IMG/VR virus record: IMGVR_UViG_3300046787_000408
Span: 235,984-299,983 of that record
Source: a virus
Direction: 5' to 3' (one strand)
Length of the DNA: 64,000 nt
A program made the translations under genes and the position numbers. The notes under the pieces were generated by a model. It saw only the letters and a program-made list of their open reading frames with translations. It did not search any database and had not been told where the DNA came from. This document shows, piece after piece, positions 8,312 to 17,549 of this stretch (within the stretch, counting starts at the first letter, position 1; every line of letters begins with the position of its first letter).

Positions 8312-8714
8312 GTACGCTTTTGTCACAAAAGCACAACAGTTCCACTGGAATGTGGAAGGACCAGACTTTGGCCAACTGCACAAGTTCTTTAACATGATCT
8401 ACGATGATGTGTATGGTGCAATTGATCCCACAGCTGAATACATTCGTGCGCTGAACGAATATGCTCCTGGTAGTTTTGAGCGTTTTGCAGAGTTATCTCG
8501 TATTTCTGGACAAACAAAAATTCCACGTGCTCGACTCATGCTTGAAGAATTGCTGGCCAACAATGGTCAAATGATAGAACTATTAAATGAATGCTTTGGG
8601 GAAGCTGAACAAGAAAACCAACAAGGCATCATGGACTTTTTGGCCTCGCGTATTGACGCTCATCAAAAGCATGGCTGGATGTTGAGAAGTTATTTGAAAG
8701 ACCAACGAGCATGA
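8274..8714 (+). CDS. dps: Dps-family ferritin-like protein
   Basis: A 146-residue four-helix ferritin-like protein. It carries the Dps ferroxidase signature QFHWNVEGPDFGQLHKF (His near residue 24) and YDDVYGAIDPTAE (Asp and Glu near 47-54), which bind iron at the subunit interface. Dps dodecamers oxidise Fe2+ with peroxide and protect DNA. It begins inside the preceding small gene with an AAGAGGA-like ribosome site. It may be packaged with DNA or act in the infected cell alongside the AhpC/AhpD pair further on. Confidence 0.8.
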   Translation: MLADALKTLLATEYAFVTKAQQFHWNVEGPDFGQLHKFFNMIYDDVYGAIDPTAEYIRALNEYAPGSFERFAELSRISGQTKIPRARLMLEELLANNGQMIELLNECFGEAEQENQQGIMDFLASRIDAHQKHGWMLRSYLKDQRA

Positions 8715-9442
8715 ATCACGACATACGATCAATTCTAGATCGACTAGCCACAGTGGAGAGTCGTACTACTCCAGTTAATGTCAAGTCTGGGCTGAATGCA
8801 CAACAAAAAAGTGTACCACAATTACCAGCTTTGTTTCAGCCACGCAACATCAGCACAGTGCTCAAAAGTAAAAAAGACCCTGCTCATCCCATGAAGGGCG
8901 AATTTGTGGGAGACTCAGTTGAGCCACAAGCACCAAGTTTGGCAGAAACCATGCAGGCTGTGGAAGAAGACATGCTGGGCAAAGTCAAACGTGACTTTGT
9001 AGACTACCTAGAACGTCTAGAAGACAAAAACAAAATTGACAAGGCCTTGGTACACAAAGCCAAGCAAGAACTTGACATAGAAGATCCCATTGAAGAAGAT
9101 CCCACACAAGCTGAACCAGCTGGCATAGCCCCACCTGCTCCAGCACAAGATCCTGTGTTGCCCGAAAGCGACTTTGAGGATTCAGAACTAGCACATGACA
9201 TTGACCAAACTGCTGCAAGTCAAGCAGTAGCAGCGGAACAACCAGTCAAAACAGTGGCCATGGAAGATGGCGCTGTGTTAGAAATCTACGGCGACCAAGG
9301 TCGCGGGTTTGAAGTACGACACGGTGGCCGTAGTTTGCCCACACGCTTTCCCAATATTGATCACGCTGACATGGCAGTGAAGATTTTCCAAAAACGCAGA
9401 AAAAACGCTGACTTGGACCAAGATTACCTGGAAGAAAAATAA
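8711..9442 (+). CDS. hypothetical acidic protein, probably structural
   Basis: A 243-residue protein with a basic, Pro-containing first third, a central acidic helix-rich region with many Glu, and a C-terminal module (about 185-240) with AVLEIYGDQGRGFEVRHG. I recognise no family. It overlaps the Dps gene by ATGA and is followed 1 bp later by a large internal-type protein, so it is probably part of the same late cluster. The acidic middle would suit a scaffold-like or prohead-core role. Confidence 0.5.
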   Translation: MNHDIRSILDRLATVESRTTPVNVKSGLNAQQKSVPQLPALFQPRNISTVLKSKKDPAHPMKGEFVGDSVEPQAPSLAETMQAVEEDMLGKVKRDFVDYLERLEDKNKIDKALVHKAKQELDIEDPIEEDPTQAEPAGIAPPAPAQDPVLPESDFEDSELAHDIDQTAASQAVAAEQPVKTVAMEDGAVLEIYGDQGRGFEVRHGGRSLPTRFPNIDHADMAVKIFQKRRKNADLDQDYLEEK

Positions 9443-9443
9443 A

Positions 9444-11471
9444 ATGTTTGTAGATGACCTCTTTGACCAAAAAACACTAACTGAAGCCCAAGGCGGCGGC
9501 AGTCCTTGGCACTCAGAACCTGAGCAACAGACCATTGACGCTACTCGTCAGGCACGGTTGAATCGCGAGCGTGAACCTGCTGGCAGTGATGCTATTGATG
9601 CTAGACTACGAGCACAAAATGATCAGTTGGCACAGTATGCACAAACAGGCAACTTTTGGATCAAGCGCAAAGACACACAAGAACACATTAGTGATGCCAT
9701 GGTAGGCAAGGCTGCTGCTGTGGCTGCTGCACAGGACATGTTGAAACAACAACCTGACTTGCGTGGCAACATTGTGATCACAGCATATGGTCCGGGTGAA
9801 ACTCAAGGTGTGGCGGAAGGCGCCGGGATACCAACCGATTGGATGGGAGTCCCTACTAGATTGTCCAAGAACGACAAGAAGCCAATCAAGAGACCATCCG
9901 GGTATGATGAATATATCAAGCGCGGCGCCAAACAAGGATTCCAAGATGATCCTACTAATCCTTTGCGTAAAAAAGTCAAAGAGCAAGGTGTGGCGGAAGG
10001 CATGATGGATAATCCTGGTGAACAAGACTCGCCAGTAGCACAAGCTATCATTCGCAGAATTCTAATGCAGCGTACAGACCTGTTGGCCAAACACGGCCCA
10101 GAAAAAGTTGGACAGGCAGTAGACGAAGTTGCTGACTTTGTGGGCGATGTAGATGAAATTGGATCTAGCGATGTGTCAGGTTGGGTTCGTCATGTTGAGC
10201 AAATGCTGGGCAACATGGGCGAAGGTCTAGCAGAAGGCCAATTAGACGAACTTAGTTTCAAAGACATTCAAAAAAGCGCCAATAAGTTTGCCAAGGGCGC
10301 AAACAAGTTTACAAAAAACGTAGCAGACACCGGTGCTGCCGTAGGCAATGCAGCTGGAGCATTAGGTGGTGCAATCAAACAAGTAGGCAAAACAGCTATT
10401 GCTGATCCAGTAGCTGCAACATACAATGCTACCAAGTCAGGCCTAGGTAAAGCATCCAATGTTGCTGCCAACACATACGGTGACCTAAAAAAAGGTGTAC
10501 AAGCTGTTGGCAAAGCTGGGCAAACCGTTGGCACAGATATTGGAGCAGCAGGCACAGCCGTTGGTAAAGGCATACAAAGTGTAGGTCGTGGAGTTGCCAA
10601 TGTTGCAGGCGGTACTGCTGGAGCATTAGGATCAGTTGCTGGTGGTGCTACTACTGGACTTGGTCGTGCAGCAGCTCGCGGATTCAATACCGGAGTACAA
10701 AATGTAGGCGGCGATGCCATTGACAAAATGCAAACCAACATAATGACTCCCAAAGCTGCTGACATACAGAAACAAATTGCTACCAAGCAAGATGAAATCA
10801 AAGCTTTGCAAGCAACACTGGCTGGTGAACAATCTGCTGCTGCAACGGAACCCAAAGCTGGTATACAAACTGGTGCCACTGCATTAATTGATCCTGACAC
10901 TAAGCGGCCTTACGAAAAAGACAAGCTGGCATCCATGTACGGATACAAAGAACCTGAAGCAGCCGATGCTGATAAAACTCCAGCAGCACCTGCTGCTCAG
11001 CCGCAAGGATTTAGTGCAGCCAATGTGATGAATTTGCCAGGCATGGCAAAGACTGCTGCTAAACCAGCAGCGCCTGCTAAAACAGCCAACTTTGCTGGCC
11101 CTGGCGGATACGGAGCAACTACAACTGGCATCAAGGCTCCGGCTGCACCTAGCTCACCAGCGCTGGCAGCTCCTAAACTACCTGGTGCGCCTCGAGTTAC
11201 TGCTGGTGGACCAACGCCAGCTGAAAAAGCCAATCTTGACAAGCGTATAGCAGCGGCAGCTCCGGCTGTGGCTGAAGCTTTGGCACAAGTTGAACGCATG
11301 TTGGAAAGTGTCAACAGCAAGAAAAGTGCGGAAATGGTCAAGGCTTATGTGGATCAGAGGTTTACAGAACTAGGCCTACGCAACACTACTGAATGCCGTA
11401 GCATCATGGCACGTGTGGTACAAGAATCAGCTATTCGTCGCAGACAATATGCGAAGAGTCTAGCAAAATAA
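9444..11471 (+). CDS. large Ala/Gly-rich internal or core protein with prohead-protease-type sites
   Basis: A 675-residue protein. Its start (MFVDDLFDQKTLTEAQ) contains L-T-E before Ala, a T4 gp21-type cleavage site. Two identical QGVAEG motifs at residues 121-126 and 181-186, plus GLAEG near 260, give further V-A-E or L-A-E sites. Residues about 270-420 are a long Gly/Ala/Lys amphipathic repeat (KGVQAVGKAGQTVG and similar) like a membrane-active or glycine-zipper region. The rest is Ala/Pro-rich. It would suit a protein processed and ejected with DNA. Function is inferred only. Confidence 0.55.
   Translation: MFVDDLFDQKTLTEAQGGGSPWHSEPEQQTIDATRQARLNREREPAGSDAIDARLRAQNDQLAQYAQTGNFWIKRKDTQEHISDAMVGKAAAVAAAQDMLKQQPDLRGNIVITAYGPGETQGVAEGAGIPTDWMGVPTRLSKNDKKPIKRPSGYDEYIKRGAKQGFQDDPTNPLRKKVKEQGVAEGMMDNPGEQDSPVAQAIIRRILMQRTDLLAKHGPEKVGQAVDEVADFVGDVDEIGSSDVSGWVRHVEQMLGNMGEGLAEGQLDELSFKDIQKSANKFAKGANKFTKNVADTGAAVGNAAGALGGAIKQVGKTAIADPVAATYNATKSGLGKASNVAANTYGDLKKGVQAVGKAGQTVGTDIGAAGTAVGKGIQSVGRGVANVAGGTAGALGSVAGGATTGLGRAAARGFNTGVQNVGGDAIDKMQTNIMTPKAADIQKQIATKQDEIKALQATLAGEQSAAATEPKAGIQTGATALIDPDTKRPYEKDKLASMYGYKEPEAADADKTPAAPAAQPQGFSAANVMNLPGMAKTAAKPAAPAKTANFAGPGGYGATTTGIKAPAAPSSPALAAPKLPGAPRVTAGGPTPAEKANLDKRIAAAAPAVAEALAQVERMLESVNSKKSAEMVKAYVDQRFTELGLRNTTECRSIMARVVQESAIRRRQYAKSLAK
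9804..9821 (+). repeat. 18-bp coding repeat encoding QGVAEG, copy 1
   Basis: CAAGGTGTGGCGGAAGGC occurs here and again exactly 180 bp downstream, in the same reading frame of the large Ala/Gly-rich gene. Identity at synonymous positions suggests recent duplication or a conserved DNA element as well as a conserved peptide. Confidence 0.7.
9984..10001 (+). repeat. 18-bp coding repeat encoding QGVAEG, copy 2
   Basis: Perfect copy of the 18-mer at 9804-9821, 60 codons later in the same gene. See copy 1. Confidence 0.7.
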
Positions 11472-11584
11472 TCACCTTAGGACCGGTACTTGTTACCGCG
11501 GTGAGCCCGGCTGCTGGGCAGAGTAATCCGATTCGCTACCGGAACCTTTAAAGTGAGCACTATCAACTCTTAGATAAATTCATT
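11472..11584 (+). promoter_or_regulatory. intergenic structured segment and late-type promoter
   Basis: This 113-bp gap contains nested pairing: ACCGGTA near 11481 with TACCGG near 11537, and an inner CCC-GGCTGCT-GGG hairpin near 11508. It could be a terminator or RNA-processing element after the long upstream gene. GATAAATT near 11573 is a weak late-promoter-like box just before the next ATG. No tRNA or known riboswitch is recognised. Confidence 0.35.
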
Positions 11585-12451
11585 ATGATATTGGAATTTG
11601 TCTTTCCCACAAACCGTATTGAAGTGCAAGTTGACTTGTTGGAAAACCCAGGAGTGCAAGTCTGGACCAACAAGTTTCTAAATAACAATTACACCACCTC
11701 CGTGCTAGCACATGACCACTTGTGGGTTCCCGAAATGGATACTACAAAGTTCAATCATGCTGTAGCTGAGTGTAGCCGCTTGATTGGTCAACTAGTGCAG
11801 TACGGCATAATATATTCAGGACCTGATATCAGCACTGTTGACCACAACACACTTAATCGTGTGCATAGATTTTTTACCCACAACCAGCAACGATGCAATG
11901 TTAGAGATTTTGGCAGCAACTTTGACTATGACTCAGTAATGAGCATGTTGGATAGAGTAAACACTCATGTGCATGAACTAGAAAGTTTTTTGCCACGTGG
12001 ACCAGCTGATATTCCAGTTACACAAATTGAAGAAATAAAACTATATCATCCTACTCAGTATGGTACTTCTGATTGGATTGATTTGACTGGCTATCGTCAG
12101 TATCATAGTAGCCAACACCATGACATAATACTCAGTTCAGAAGTACTGGGCAAGACTCTATTACAAAGCTACCTGGACCAAGACGATCCAACTGACTGGG
12201 ATACCTCGGGACACTATGTGTCTGCTGGTGGATTACAAATTGCTTACTTGCCAACCCGACAGCAAATCTATCAAAGCAACAGTTTCAAGCAATGGCTTGC
12301 CCAATACAATGCTGACCCAGTTGATCTAATGTATGATTTTCCTATTGGTAACATACAGGATCGGGACACGGGTCCATTCCAGCAAGTACTAGCTGAACTG
12401 GATCATTGCAAATTTAGCGATGTGACAGTGAATTACAGAAAGAAAACATGA
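11585..12451 (+). CDS. hypothetical protein upstream of radical SAM enzyme
   Basis: A 288-residue soluble protein (MILEFVFPTNRIEVQVDLL start), rich in His, Asp and aromatic residues, with no motif I recognise. Its stop overlaps the radical SAM gene by ATGA. Pairing of an uncharacterised protein with a CxxxCxxC enzyme raises the possibility that it is a substrate or partner. There is no Shine-Dalgarno; a late-like AT box lies 6-12 bp upstream. Confidence 0.5.
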   Translation: MILEFVFPTNRIEVQVDLLENPGVQVWTNKFLNNNYTTSVLAHDHLWVPEMDTTKFNHAVAECSRLIGQLVQYGIIYSGPDISTVDHNTLNRVHRFFTHNQQRCNVRDFGSNFDYDSVMSMLDRVNTHVHELESFLPRGPADIPVTQIEEIKLYHPTQYGTSDWIDLTGYRQYHSSQHHDIILSSEVLGKTLLQSYLDQDDPTDWDTSGHYVSAGGLQIAYLPTRQQIYQSNSFKQWLAQYNADPVDLMYDFPIGNIQDRDTGPFQQVLAELDHCKFSDVTVNYRKKT

Positions 12452-13536
12452 AATACTACTGCTCAGACCAGTTCAAGACCATGCATATACGCAGCACCAA
12501 CTCAGGGCAAGTGCTTGTGAGTCCGTGTTGTGCAGCACAAACTGACCCAGTGGTGGCTGACAAATTTGATTTTGCTACCAACGAGTTTTTGCAGCAGACA
12601 AGACAACATGCTGTTGATGATACTCCTGCGCCTGCTTGCAGCAACTGCTGGCGCCAAGAAGCACAAAATCCGCCTAGCCGTAGATTTTTCAGCAATCAAA
12701 ACAAAAGCCAAGACATTCGTGTTGAACTCAATCGCATTGATGTGACCACGCAAAATGTATGCAATTTGGCTTGCATTATGTGCAGTAGCTACAGCAGCAG
12801 CACGTGGGCACGTGAAGAAGGCTTAACTGATCAAGACTACAGCTTTGAAGACAAGCTACAACTGTTTCGTAGACTGGACTTTTCTCATGTGTACCAAATG
12901 CATTTCACTGGTGGCGAACCGCTAATGAGCACTGAGCATTTGAAAATGCTAGGCATCTATGCAGAATCTTCGCCACTAAGTCAACTGCACATCAGCTACA
13001 ACACCAATGGTACATTCTTTCCTGATCAACGTGTGTTGGATACATGGAGTCAGGTTAAAGCCATAGATCTTGTGATCAGTTTAGACGCAACTGGTGCCGC
13101 ATGCGAACTTATACGCTGGCCAGCTAAGTGGGAACAAATTGCTGCCAACATTGCTCAATTCTTTGAATTACGAACCCAAATGCCACACTTGAAAATTGGG
13201 TTCATTAGTTGTGCCAGTAACTACAATCTATTTGAGTTAGCAAATGTAATAGACTTTGTACACAGTCATGATCCTGATCTCACTGTGCATTTTCAAGTCA
13301 ACCACAAGCCGTACTTTGCGCCAGCCTTGATTCCGCCCGAAATGGTGGAGCCAGTAATAGCTCGATTGGCGGCATATCCAGAATTAGCAAACTTGCTGCC
13401 CACAGCTCAGACTCAGTTGGATCATGCTCGTTATCAAAGAGAAATTACAACCTACCATCGATTAATGGCCGAAATGGAAACCAGACGTGGCACAGATTGG
13501 AGATCAGTGTTGCAAATTGGCAAGTACATGAGTTGA
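12448..13536 (+). CDS. radical SAM enzyme, twitch-domain type
   Basis: A 362-residue protein with CNLACIMC (C-x3-C-x2-C) at about 108-115, which binds the 4Fe-4S cluster that cleaves S-adenosylmethionine. FTGGEPL near 150 is the SAM-contacting GGE motif. An N-terminal Cys cluster (SPCCAAQ, then CSNCW near residue 70) precedes the barrel and may bind a second cluster or zinc. This layout resembles twitch-domain radical SAM proteins found in marine and freshwater phages. Substrate is unknown; the overlapping upstream gene is a candidate partner. Confidence 0.75.
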   Translation: MKYYCSDQFKTMHIRSTNSGQVLVSPCCAAQTDPVVADKFDFATNEFLQQTRQHAVDDTPAPACSNCWRQEAQNPPSRRFFSNQNKSQDIRVELNRIDVTTQNVCNLACIMCSSYSSSTWAREEGLTDQDYSFEDKLQLFRRLDFSHVYQMHFTGGEPLMSTEHLKMLGIYAESSPLSQLHISYNTNGTFFPDQRVLDTWSQVKAIDLVISLDATGAACELIRWPAKWEQIAANIAQFFELRTQMPHLKIGFISCASNYNLFELANVIDFVHSHDPDLTVHFQVNHKPYFAPALIPPEMVEPVIARLAAYPELANLLPTAQTQLDHARYQREITTYHRLMAEMETRRGTDWRSVLQIGKYMS

Positions 13537-13561
13537 TTTTGTTTAGCAATGATGCTACAAT
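13533..13561 (+). promoter_or_regulatory. sigma70-type promoter for the DsbA-like gene
   Basis: TTGATT at 13533-13538, 17-bp spacer, TACAAT at 13556-13561, ending 22 bp before an ATG that has an AAGGAG ribosome site at 13572. The -35 overlaps the stop codon of the upstream gene. Confidence 0.6.
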
Positions 13562-13583
13562 AGCAACTCACAAGGAGTATTCT

Positions 13584-13844
13584 ATGGAAGCAAAAACATT
13601 CAACGGTGATCAAAAGATCAAACTGATTCAAATCATCAACGAGGGTATGCAAGTGACTCAAGAAATTGAAACACTCACAGGCGGACTCAATGATACAATC
13701 AAAGCAGTAGCAGAAGAACTGGAAATCAAACCAGGTGTTTTGAAAAAGGCTATCAAGCTGGCACACAAGGCTGAATTTGGTAAAGCCAAGCAAGACCATG
13801 AGCTGCTGGAAACAATTTTGGAAACCGTTGGCAAAACACTATAA
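13584..13844 (+). CDS. dsbA: DsbA-like double-strand DNA-binding / late transcription accessory protein
   Basis: An 86-residue protein whose pattern KIKLIQIINEG...ETLTGGLNDTIKAVAEELEIKPGVLKKAIKLAHKAEF (quoted in part) matches the small T4 DsbA family, which binds DNA at late promoters. I start it at the ATG at 13584 because of the AAGGAG site 12 bp upstream and a promoter before it; the frame is open further upstream but inside the radical SAM gene. It sits just ahead of DNA polymerase. Confidence 0.7.
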   Translation: MEAKTFNGDQKIKLIQIINEGMQVTQEIETLTGGLNDTIKAVAEELEIKPGVLKKAIKLAHKAEFGKAKQDHELLETILETVGKTL

Positions 13845-13916
13845 GTACTGTTTTACACAGCGAGTCGCTCACGTTACGAGCATGAATCACGGCTTACCGG
13901 CCATAAACGGAGAACA

Positions 13917-16580
13917 ATGAGTTATATTGACGCACTATATGATCGTGAGCACGATCGCATCCACACAGTAGAACGCCGAGAAGGCAAGCGAGTGTATCGC
14001 GAATTCCCGGCCAACTATATCTTTTATTACGACGACCCGCGTGGCAAGTTCCGCAGTATCTATGACACTCCGGTGTCACGATTTAGCACACGCAACAACA
14101 AGGAATTTCGCAAAGAAGTTCGCATGCACTCGGGCAAGCAGTTGTATGAGTCGGATATCAATCCCATCTTTAGATGCTTGGAAGAAAATTACAAAGACCA
14201 AGATGCTCCTGAACTGCATACAGCGTTTTTCGACATTGAAGTAGATTTTCACAAGGACAAGGGTTTCTCACCAGTGGAGGATCCGTTCAACCCAATCACT
14301 GCTATATCAGTTTACTTGAACTGGATGGACCAATTGGTTACCTTGGCTGTTCCTCCTCGACACATGAGTATGGAGACTGCCCAAGAACTAGTAGCTGAGT
14401 TTGAAAACACATTCTTGTTTGAGAAAGAAGAGGACATGCTTAAAATGTTCTTGGACTTGATTGATGATGCAGATGTGCTCAGTGGCTGGAACTCAGAAGG
14501 CTATGATATTCCTTACACAGTGAATCGTATCACTAGGGTGCTCAGCAAGGATGATACTCGCAAGTTTTGTTTGTGGGGGCAGATACCTAAAAAGCGTATG
14601 TTTGAACGTTTTGGTGCAGAACAAGAAACATATGACCTGGTAGGCCGTGTGCATATGGACTATATGCAACTGTACCGCAAATACACTTACGAAGAACGTC
14701 ATAGCTATAGCTTGGATGCTATTGCTGAATACGAACTAGGCGATCGAAAAACACAGTTTGAAGGTACCTTGGATCAGTTGTACAACCAACACTTTAAAAA
14801 GTTTATTGAGTACAACCGTCAAGATACTGCACTGTTGGACAAGCTGGACAAGAAGTTACGCTTTCTTGAACTTGCAAGTGAACTGGCACACGCTAACACT
14901 GTGCTGTTGCAAACCACTATGGGTGCTGTGGCTGTGACCGAGCAGGCCATTATCAATGAAGCACATGAACGTGGTATGGTGGTGCCAAACCGTCAGCAAC
15001 GAAATGACAGTGCAGACAATCAGGCCGCTGGTGCTTATGTGGCTTATCCACGCAAGGGTCTACATGAGTGGGTAGGATCGGTAGACATTAACTCACTATA
15101 CCCATCAGCAATTCGCGCCATGAACATGGGCCCAGAAACAGTGGTTGGACAGTTGCGTCCTGTAATGACTGATCAGTATATCAAGACTCAGTTGTCCAAG
15201 AACGGTGGCAAGTTTGCTGAAGCCTGGGAAGGCTTGTTTGGTAGCCTTGAGTACACCGCTGTGATGAACACAGAAATTGGTACAGAGATTATTATTGACT
15301 GGCAGGATGGTACAGAAAGCACTCACTCAGCCGCTGAAATCTGGAAGATCATATTTGATAGTCACCAGCCTTGGATTCTCACTGCCAACGGAACTATTCT
15401 TACCTATGAGAAGAAAGGTATCATCCCGGGCTTGCTGGAACGTTGGTACTCAGAGCGTAAGGAAATGCAAGCCAAGAAGAAGCAAGCAACAGACCCCAAG
15501 GACATTGCGTTCTGGGACAAGCGGCAGCTGGTCAAGAAGATTAACTTGAACAGTTTGTACGGTGCTATTCTAAACCCTGGTTGTAGATTCTTCGACAAAC
15601 GTATTGGACAGTCAACTACGCTGACTGGTCGTGCAATTGCAAAACATATGGATGCACACATCAATGAGTGTATTACTGGAAAGTATGACCATGTGGGCGA
15701 AGCAGTGATCTATGGTGATACTGACTCTTGCTATTTTTCAGCGTGGCCTGTGTTAAAAGCTGAAGTGGAACAAGGTCGTATGGAGTGGAGTAAGGAAACT
15801 TGCATCGCACTGTATGATTCAATTGCCGATCAAGTCAACGACAGCTTTCCGGGCTTTATGGAACAAGCGTTTCATTGCCCCAGAGAAATGGGCGAGCTGA
15901 TCAAGTGTGGTCGAGAAACTGTGGCTGATCGTGGATTGTTTATTACCAAGAAACGATACGCTGTCAACGCTATTGATATTGAGAACAAGCGATTGGACGT
16001 GGATGGCAAAATTGGCAAGACCAAAGCCACTGGACTTGATCTCAAGAGGTCTGACACTCCCAAGGTTATTCAGGAATTCTTGCTAGAAGTTTTGAACAAG
16101 CTGTTGGCCGGAGCTCAACGTGACGAACTGATTGAACACATTCGTGCTTTCAAATACGAGTTTGCAGAGCGCCCAGGTTGGGAGAAAGGTTCGCCCAAGC
16201 GTGTTAATAACTTGACCAAGTATGCTGCTGAAGAAACTAGACTGGGCAAAGCCAACATGCCTGGACATGTGCGAGCTGCTATCAACTGGAACAACATGCG
16301 CAGAATGAACGGTGACAACTACTCAATGCAGATCGTTGACGGTATGAAGACCATTGTGTGCAAGTTGAAGTCTAATGCACTGGGATGGACCAGCATTGGT
16401 TACCCCACAGACGAGCAGAGACTACCAACTTGGTTTACTGAGTTGCCGTTTGACAATGCTCTAATGGAGGCCACTGTTGTGGACCAAAAGGTTGACAACT
16501 TGCTGGGCGTGTTGGCATGGGACTTGGCTTCTGCTACCAATACAGAAAACACCTTTACTAGTTTGTTTGATTTTGAATGA
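13917..16580 (+). CDS. 43: T4-like family B DNA polymerase
   Basis: An 887-residue replicative polymerase with 3'-5' proofreading. Exo I is DIEVDF at 106-111 and a later Exo element is SGWNSEGYDIPY near 195. Polymerase motif A is DINSLYPS at 390-397, motif B is NLNSLYGA near 543-550, and motif C is YGDTDS at 599-604 with both catalytic Asp. Length is close to T4 gp43 (898). A clamp-contacting C-terminus is plausible (ends SLFDFE). The stop overlaps the next start by ATGA. Confidence 0.95.
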   Translation: MSYIDALYDREHDRIHTVERREGKRVYREFPANYIFYYDDPRGKFRSIYDTPVSRFSTRNNKEFRKEVRMHSGKQLYESDINPIFRCLEENYKDQDAPELHTAFFDIEVDFHKDKGFSPVEDPFNPITAISVYLNWMDQLVTLAVPPRHMSMETAQELVAEFENTFLFEKEEDMLKMFLDLIDDADVLSGWNSEGYDIPYTVNRITRVLSKDDTRKFCLWGQIPKKRMFERFGAEQETYDLVGRVHMDYMQLYRKYTYEERHSYSLDAIAEYELGDRKTQFEGTLDQLYNQHFKKFIEYNRQDTALLDKLDKKLRFLELASELAHANTVLLQTTMGAVAVTEQAIINEAHERGMVVPNRQQRNDSADNQAAGAYVAYPRKGLHEWVGSVDINSLYPSAIRAMNMGPETVVGQLRPVMTDQYIKTQLSKNGGKFAEAWEGLFGSLEYTAVMNTEIGTEIIIDWQDGTESTHSAAEIWKIIFDSHQPWILTANGTILTYEKKGIIPGLLERWYSERKEMQAKKKQATDPKDIAFWDKRQLVKKINLNSLYGAILNPGCRFFDKRIGQSTTLTGRAIAKHMDAHINECITGKYDHVGEAVIYGDTDSCYFSAWPVLKAEVEQGRMEWSKETCIALYDSIADQVNDSFPGFMEQAFHCPREMGELIKCGRETVADRGLFITKKRYAVNAIDIENKRLDVDGKIGKTKATGLDLKRSDTPKVIQEFLLEVLNKLLAGAQRDELIEHIRAFKYEFAERPGWEKGSPKRVNNLTKYAAEETRLGKANMPGHVRAAINWNNMRRMNGDNYSMQIVDGMKTIVCKLKSNALGWTSIGYPTDEQRLPTWFTELPFDNALMEATVVDQKVDNLLGVLAWDLASATNTENTFTSLFDFE

Positions 16581-17518
16581 AACTCAGTAGCATTGTACAT
16601 TATCGCAATCAACTGGACACTATGAGCGTAAAGCTCATATGTGCCCAAGCTGAGCATGAGCTGTCGGCTGTTGATCACTTGGTGTCCAGTCAAGAACACG
16701 ACATTGGATTTTACAAAGCTCGTATTGCCAAACGGTTAAGTGTGGTAAACGAATCCTTTGAACAGTTTGCCAAAGTGTATGACGGATTGAAAGCAGAGCT
16801 AGAAGCAGCAATACAAAAACAACAAGCGGCATACTTTCAAGAAAGCACAAAGCTGTATCATCACAGCATACGCCATGAACCCACAGACAATACTCTAAAT
16901 CGTCGCTTGTCCATTGACGATGACAGTAATTTGTTGTTGCGTACTAGACTTCGTAACTACACTGATTGGCGCATTCCAGGCATGATTATTCGTCCAGGCC
17001 TTGAAACATTCATTGAAGATCTGGTGCCCTTGGATCCGCTGTATGTGGTAGACCATGCTCAGGACCTGATTGATCCTGCCGTTATGGGATTCAACGAAAC
17101 ATATCGTGCTCGGCTGAGACAGTATGTGATCAACGAAGACAACGATAAAATTCTAGGCGATATGCCTGACAACCAGTTTGGATTGATATTTGCTTACAAC
17201 TATTTCAATTACAAACCCATGGAACTGATTGAAAGGTACCTTGCTGAATCGTATGAAAAATTACGAACTGGTGGCACCTTGGTCATGACCTACAACAACT
17301 GCGATCGAGCACACGGAGTTAAACTAGCAGAACGAAAATTCATGTGTTACACTCCGGAATCGCAAATTATAAAAATTGCCGAAACTATTGGATTTGATGT
17401 GATTTTTCAGCACACTGGATCTGGAGATTTGGCTTGGTTAGAACTGCGAAGGCCTGGCGAGATTGTTTCATTGCGCGGTGGACAAACTTTAGCCAAAGTT
17501 GTTGCACGATCTAAATAA
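16577..17518 (+). CDS. hypothetical protein with degenerate methyltransferase-like C-terminus
   Basis: A 313-residue protein. The first 130 residues are helical and coiled. The rest resembles the tail of a Rossmann methyltransferase (LYVVDHAQDL near 155, LRTGGTLVMTYNNCD near 237) without the classical GxGxG SAM loop, so activity is doubtful. It is translationally coupled to DNA polymerase and precedes the clamp, a position that hints at a replication or DNA-modification role. Confidence 0.5.
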   Translation: MKLSSIVHYRNQLDTMSVKLICAQAEHELSAVDHLVSSQEHDIGFYKARIAKRLSVVNESFEQFAKVYDGLKAELEAAIQKQQAAYFQESTKLYHHSIRHEPTDNTLNRRLSIDDDSNLLLRTRLRNYTDWRIPGMIIRPGLETFIEDLVPLDPLYVVDHAQDLIDPAVMGFNETYRARLRQYVINEDNDKILGDMPDNQFGLIFAYNYFNYKPMELIERYLAESYEKLRTGGTLVMTYNNCDRAHGVKLAERKFMCYTPESQIIKIAETIGFDVIFQHTGSGDLAWLELRRPGEIVSLRGGQTLAKVVARSK

Positions 17519-17530
17519 ACCCTGTATACT
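17502..17530 (+). promoter_or_regulatory. promoter for sliding clamp
   Basis: TTGCAC at 17502-17507, 17-bp spacer, TATACT at 17525-17530. It is followed by TTAGGAG and the ATG at 17550. A CTAAATA late-type box lies inside the spacer, so both early and late transcription are possible. Confidence 0.55.
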
Positions 17531-17549
17531 TAAACATTAGGAGAAACTT

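Noticed and set aside
10268-10900. 210-codon antisense open frame opposite the Ala/Gly-rich gene
   Set aside because: It is a shadow of GC-rich Ala/Gly codons, with Cys/Ala-rich nonsense composition and no start signals.
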